Under the pieces are notes generated by a model. The model saw only the letters and a list, made by a program, of their open reading frames with translations. It was not told the origin of the DNA and ran no database searches. Shown piece by piece: positions 62,463-64,000 of a stretch of DNA of 64,000 bases (the stretch's first letter is position 1; every line of letters begins with the position of its first letter). Source of the DNA: Burkholderia pyrrocinia (GTDB taxonomy: Bacteria; Pseudomonadota; Gammaproteobacteria; Burkholderiales; Burkholderiaceae); assembly GCF_018417535.1 (NCBI RefSeq), contig NZ_CP070977.1, forward strand, positions 3,658,001 through 3,722,000. Reading direction: 5' to 3'. The position numbers and the translations under genes are program-made.

Positions 62463-64000
62463 TCAGGGTTGATCCGGGGCGAATTCCGCCAGCGGCAGAC
62501 TGATGCGCACGAGCGTGCCGGCGAGGCGGGGCGCCTGCTGGTAGACGTGATCGTCGAGCGTCAGCGTGCCGCCATGCTGCGTGGCGATCTCGCGCACGAT
62601 CGCGAGCCCGAGGCCGCTGCCGTCGCCTTCACGGCCGAGGATCCGGTAGAAGCGCTCGACGACGCGCTCGCGTTCGGCGGCCGGGATGCCGGGCCCGGTG
62701 TCCTCGACTTCGAGATGCACGAACCGCGCCGCGGGCTCGGCGCGCACGCGCACCGTGATGCGGCCGCCTTCCGGCGTGTAGCGGATCGCGTTGTCGATCA
62801 GGTTGCCGAGCATCTCGCGCAGCATCACCGGATTGCCGTCGACGTCGAGCGGCGCGTCGTCCGGCGGGCCTTCGTAGCCGAGATCCATCCGTTTCGCGAG
62901 CGCGGCCTGCACCCAGTCGCGCACCGCGCGCCGCGCGAGCGCGGCGATCTCGACCGGCTCGAACGTGAGCCCGCTCGCGCGGTTCTCGGCGCGCGCGAGC
63001 GCAAGCAGTTGCGTGACGAGCCGCGCGGCCTGCTCGGAGCTCGTCGCGATCTGCTCGAGCGAGCGCTGCACGTCGGGCGGGACGGGGTGGCGCAGCGCGA
63101 ACTCGGCCTGCGTACGCAGGCCCGCGAGCGGCGTCTTCATCTGGTGCGCGGCGTCGGCGATGAAGCGCTTCTGCAGCGCCATGTTCTGTTCGAGGCGCGC
63201 GAGCAGGTCGTTGAACGACGTGACGAGCGGTTCGATCTCGGGCGGTGCACGCTGCGCCTCGACGGGCGACAGGTCGTCGGGCCGCCGCGCGCGGATGTGC
63301 GCCTGCAGCGCGTTGAGCGGCGCGAGCCCGCGCGACAGCCCGAACCAGACGAGCAGGATCGCGAGCGGCAGGATCACGAACTGCGGCAGGATCACGCCCT
63401 TGATGATGTCGTTCGCGAGCGCGTTGCGCTTGTCGAGCGTCTCGCCGACCTGCACGAGCACGGGCTGCGTGCCGCTCGCTTGCGGCAGCGCGACTGTCGT
63501 ATACGCGACGCGCACGTCGTTGCCGCGCAGCAGGTCGTCGCGAAACACGACGACGCCCGGCGGCGGGCGGTCCTCGTCGCGCGGCAGCGGCATGTCGGCT
63601 TCGCCCGCGACCAGCTCGCCGCGCGTGCCGAGCACCTGGAAGTAGACGCTGTCGACGTTGTCCGCACGCAGGAAGTCGCGCGTCTGTTCCGGCAGCGTCA
63701 GCTCGGCGACGCCGTTGACCGGGTGGATCTGCCGCGCGAGTACGTAGGCGTTGGTCTCGAGCGTGCGGTCGAACGGGCTGTTCGCGATCGTCTTCGCGAC
63801 GAGATAGGTGACGGCGATGCTCATCGGCCACAGCAGCAGCAGCGGCGCGAGCATCCAGTCGAGGATTTCGCCGAACAGCGAGCGCGGGCGCGGGGCCTCG
63901 GCCGCATCGGTTTCGTCGGGTGGCGCGAACGGGTTCTCGTAGCGCGCGTCGCGTGCCTCGTCGGCGGCTGACGACGGCGCGCCGGTCGGGTGGCGGGAAT
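62463..64000 (-). CDS. Sensor histidine kinase (2CSK-N/TctE-like), 5' end outside the window
   Basis: The frame is open to the window end (at least 512 residues). From the first Met in view (63854): helix MLAPLLLLWPMSIAVTYLVA, a periplasmic sensor of ~130 residues of the two-component-kinase N-terminal type (LARQIHPVNGVAELTLPEQT, VYFQVLGTRGELVAGEADMP), second helix FVILPLAILLVWFGLSRGLA, HAMP, H-box FIADAAHQMKTPLAGLRTQ, N-box MLGNLIDNAIRYTPEGG, G1 VEDTGPGIP and G2 GDGSGLGLAIVREIATQHGG. The ~48 residues before the first Met (PFAPPDETDAAEAPRPRS...) are a cytoplasmic leader. The TctE group senses tricarboxylates; the ligand here is not known. Confidence 0.9.
   Translation of the reverse strand, partial: SRHPTGAPSSAADEARDARYENPFAPPDETDAAEAPRPRSLFGEILDWMLAPLLLLWPMSIAVTYLVAKTIANSPFDRTLETNAYVLARQIHPVNGVAELTLPEQTRDFLRADNVDSVYFQVLGTRGELVAGEADMPLPRDEDRPPPGVVVFRDDLLRGNDVRVAYTTVALPQASGTQPVLVQVGETLDKRNALANDIIKGVILPQFVILPLAILLVWFGLSRGLAPLNALQAHIRARRPDDLSPVEAQRAPPEIEPLVTSFNDLLARLEQNMALQKRFIADAAHQMKTPLAGLRTQAEFALRHPVPPDVQRSLEQIATSSEQAARLVTQLLALARAENRASGLTFEPVEIAALARRAVRDWVQAALAKRMDLGYEGPPDDAPLDVDGNPVMLREMLGNLIDNAIRYTPEGGRITVRVRAEPAARFVHLEVEDTGPGIPAAERERVVERFYRILGREGDGSGLGLAIVREIATQHGGTLTLDDHVYQQAPRLAGTLVRISLPLAEFAPDQP

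Overview
The window is strongly GC-rich, densely packed and has the gene order of a Burkholderia chromosome 1, most likely the Burkholderia cepacia complex. The pointers are the lptD-surA-pdxA-rsmA run, the miaB-phoH-ybeY-corC-lnt block, 16-strand-type porins, tandem c-type cytochromes and GlxA-type regulators. The species call is inference from recognised families. There is no prophage, CRISPR array or rRNA; the only RNA gene is one tRNA-Met(CAU), and there is one FMN riboswitch.

Layout. 0-3.9 kb: outer-membrane biogenesis and housekeeping (lptD 3' end, surA, pdxA, rsmA). 3.9-11.1 kb: a DMT exporter, gloA, then a minus-strand run glyQ-glyS-gmhB-plsC-ygjP-like. 11.5-20.4 kb: a TPR/glycosyltransferase protein, then the minus-strand block miaB, phoH, ybeY, a ChaC-like gene, a tiny lipoprotein, corC and lnt. 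20.6-24.9 kb: LysR/MFS divergent pair, a cupin regulator and a riboswitch-controlled ribB.

25.0-34.2 kb is the most interesting segment. A minus-strand set (HAD hydrolase, IolG-type dehydrogenase, porin, IolI-like TIM barrel, second TIM barrel, LacI-type regulator) lies head to head with a plus-strand three-component oxygenase (membrane di-iron hydroxylase, Rieske ferredoxin, FAD ferredoxin reductase) whose make-up matches rhizopine-catabolism MocD/E/F. Near-identical 16-bp palindromes sit upstream of both arms. Together they suggest a single regulon for oxidative demethylation and oxidation of a methylated or aminated cyclitol.

34.2-40.4 kb: glycerol catabolism (glpF, glpK, glpD, glpR), with a 288-bp MITE-like element wedged directly behind glpD. 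40.6-49.0 kb: a gamma-glutamyltransferase-like enzyme, a ferritin-like di-iron protein, a split-barrel protein, rhlE, tri-haem and di-haem cytochromes c and a CopD-like membrane protein. 49.1-51.1 kb: galactonate dehydratase and its GntR regulator, which seems to start at ATT. 51.1-56.4 kb: a frameshifted DUF1272 gene, a GFA-fold protein, an unusual 1035-residue class A PBP-like protein, a MAPEG protein, and a deletion scar joining the 3' ends of a LysR gene and a porin gene. 56.5-64 kb: PAAR protein, cupin, a DJ-1/isonitrile-hydratase-like gene divergent from a GlxA-type regulator, a LysR regulator, tRNA-Met, an MHS-type MFS transporter and the 3' part of a sensor kinase gene.
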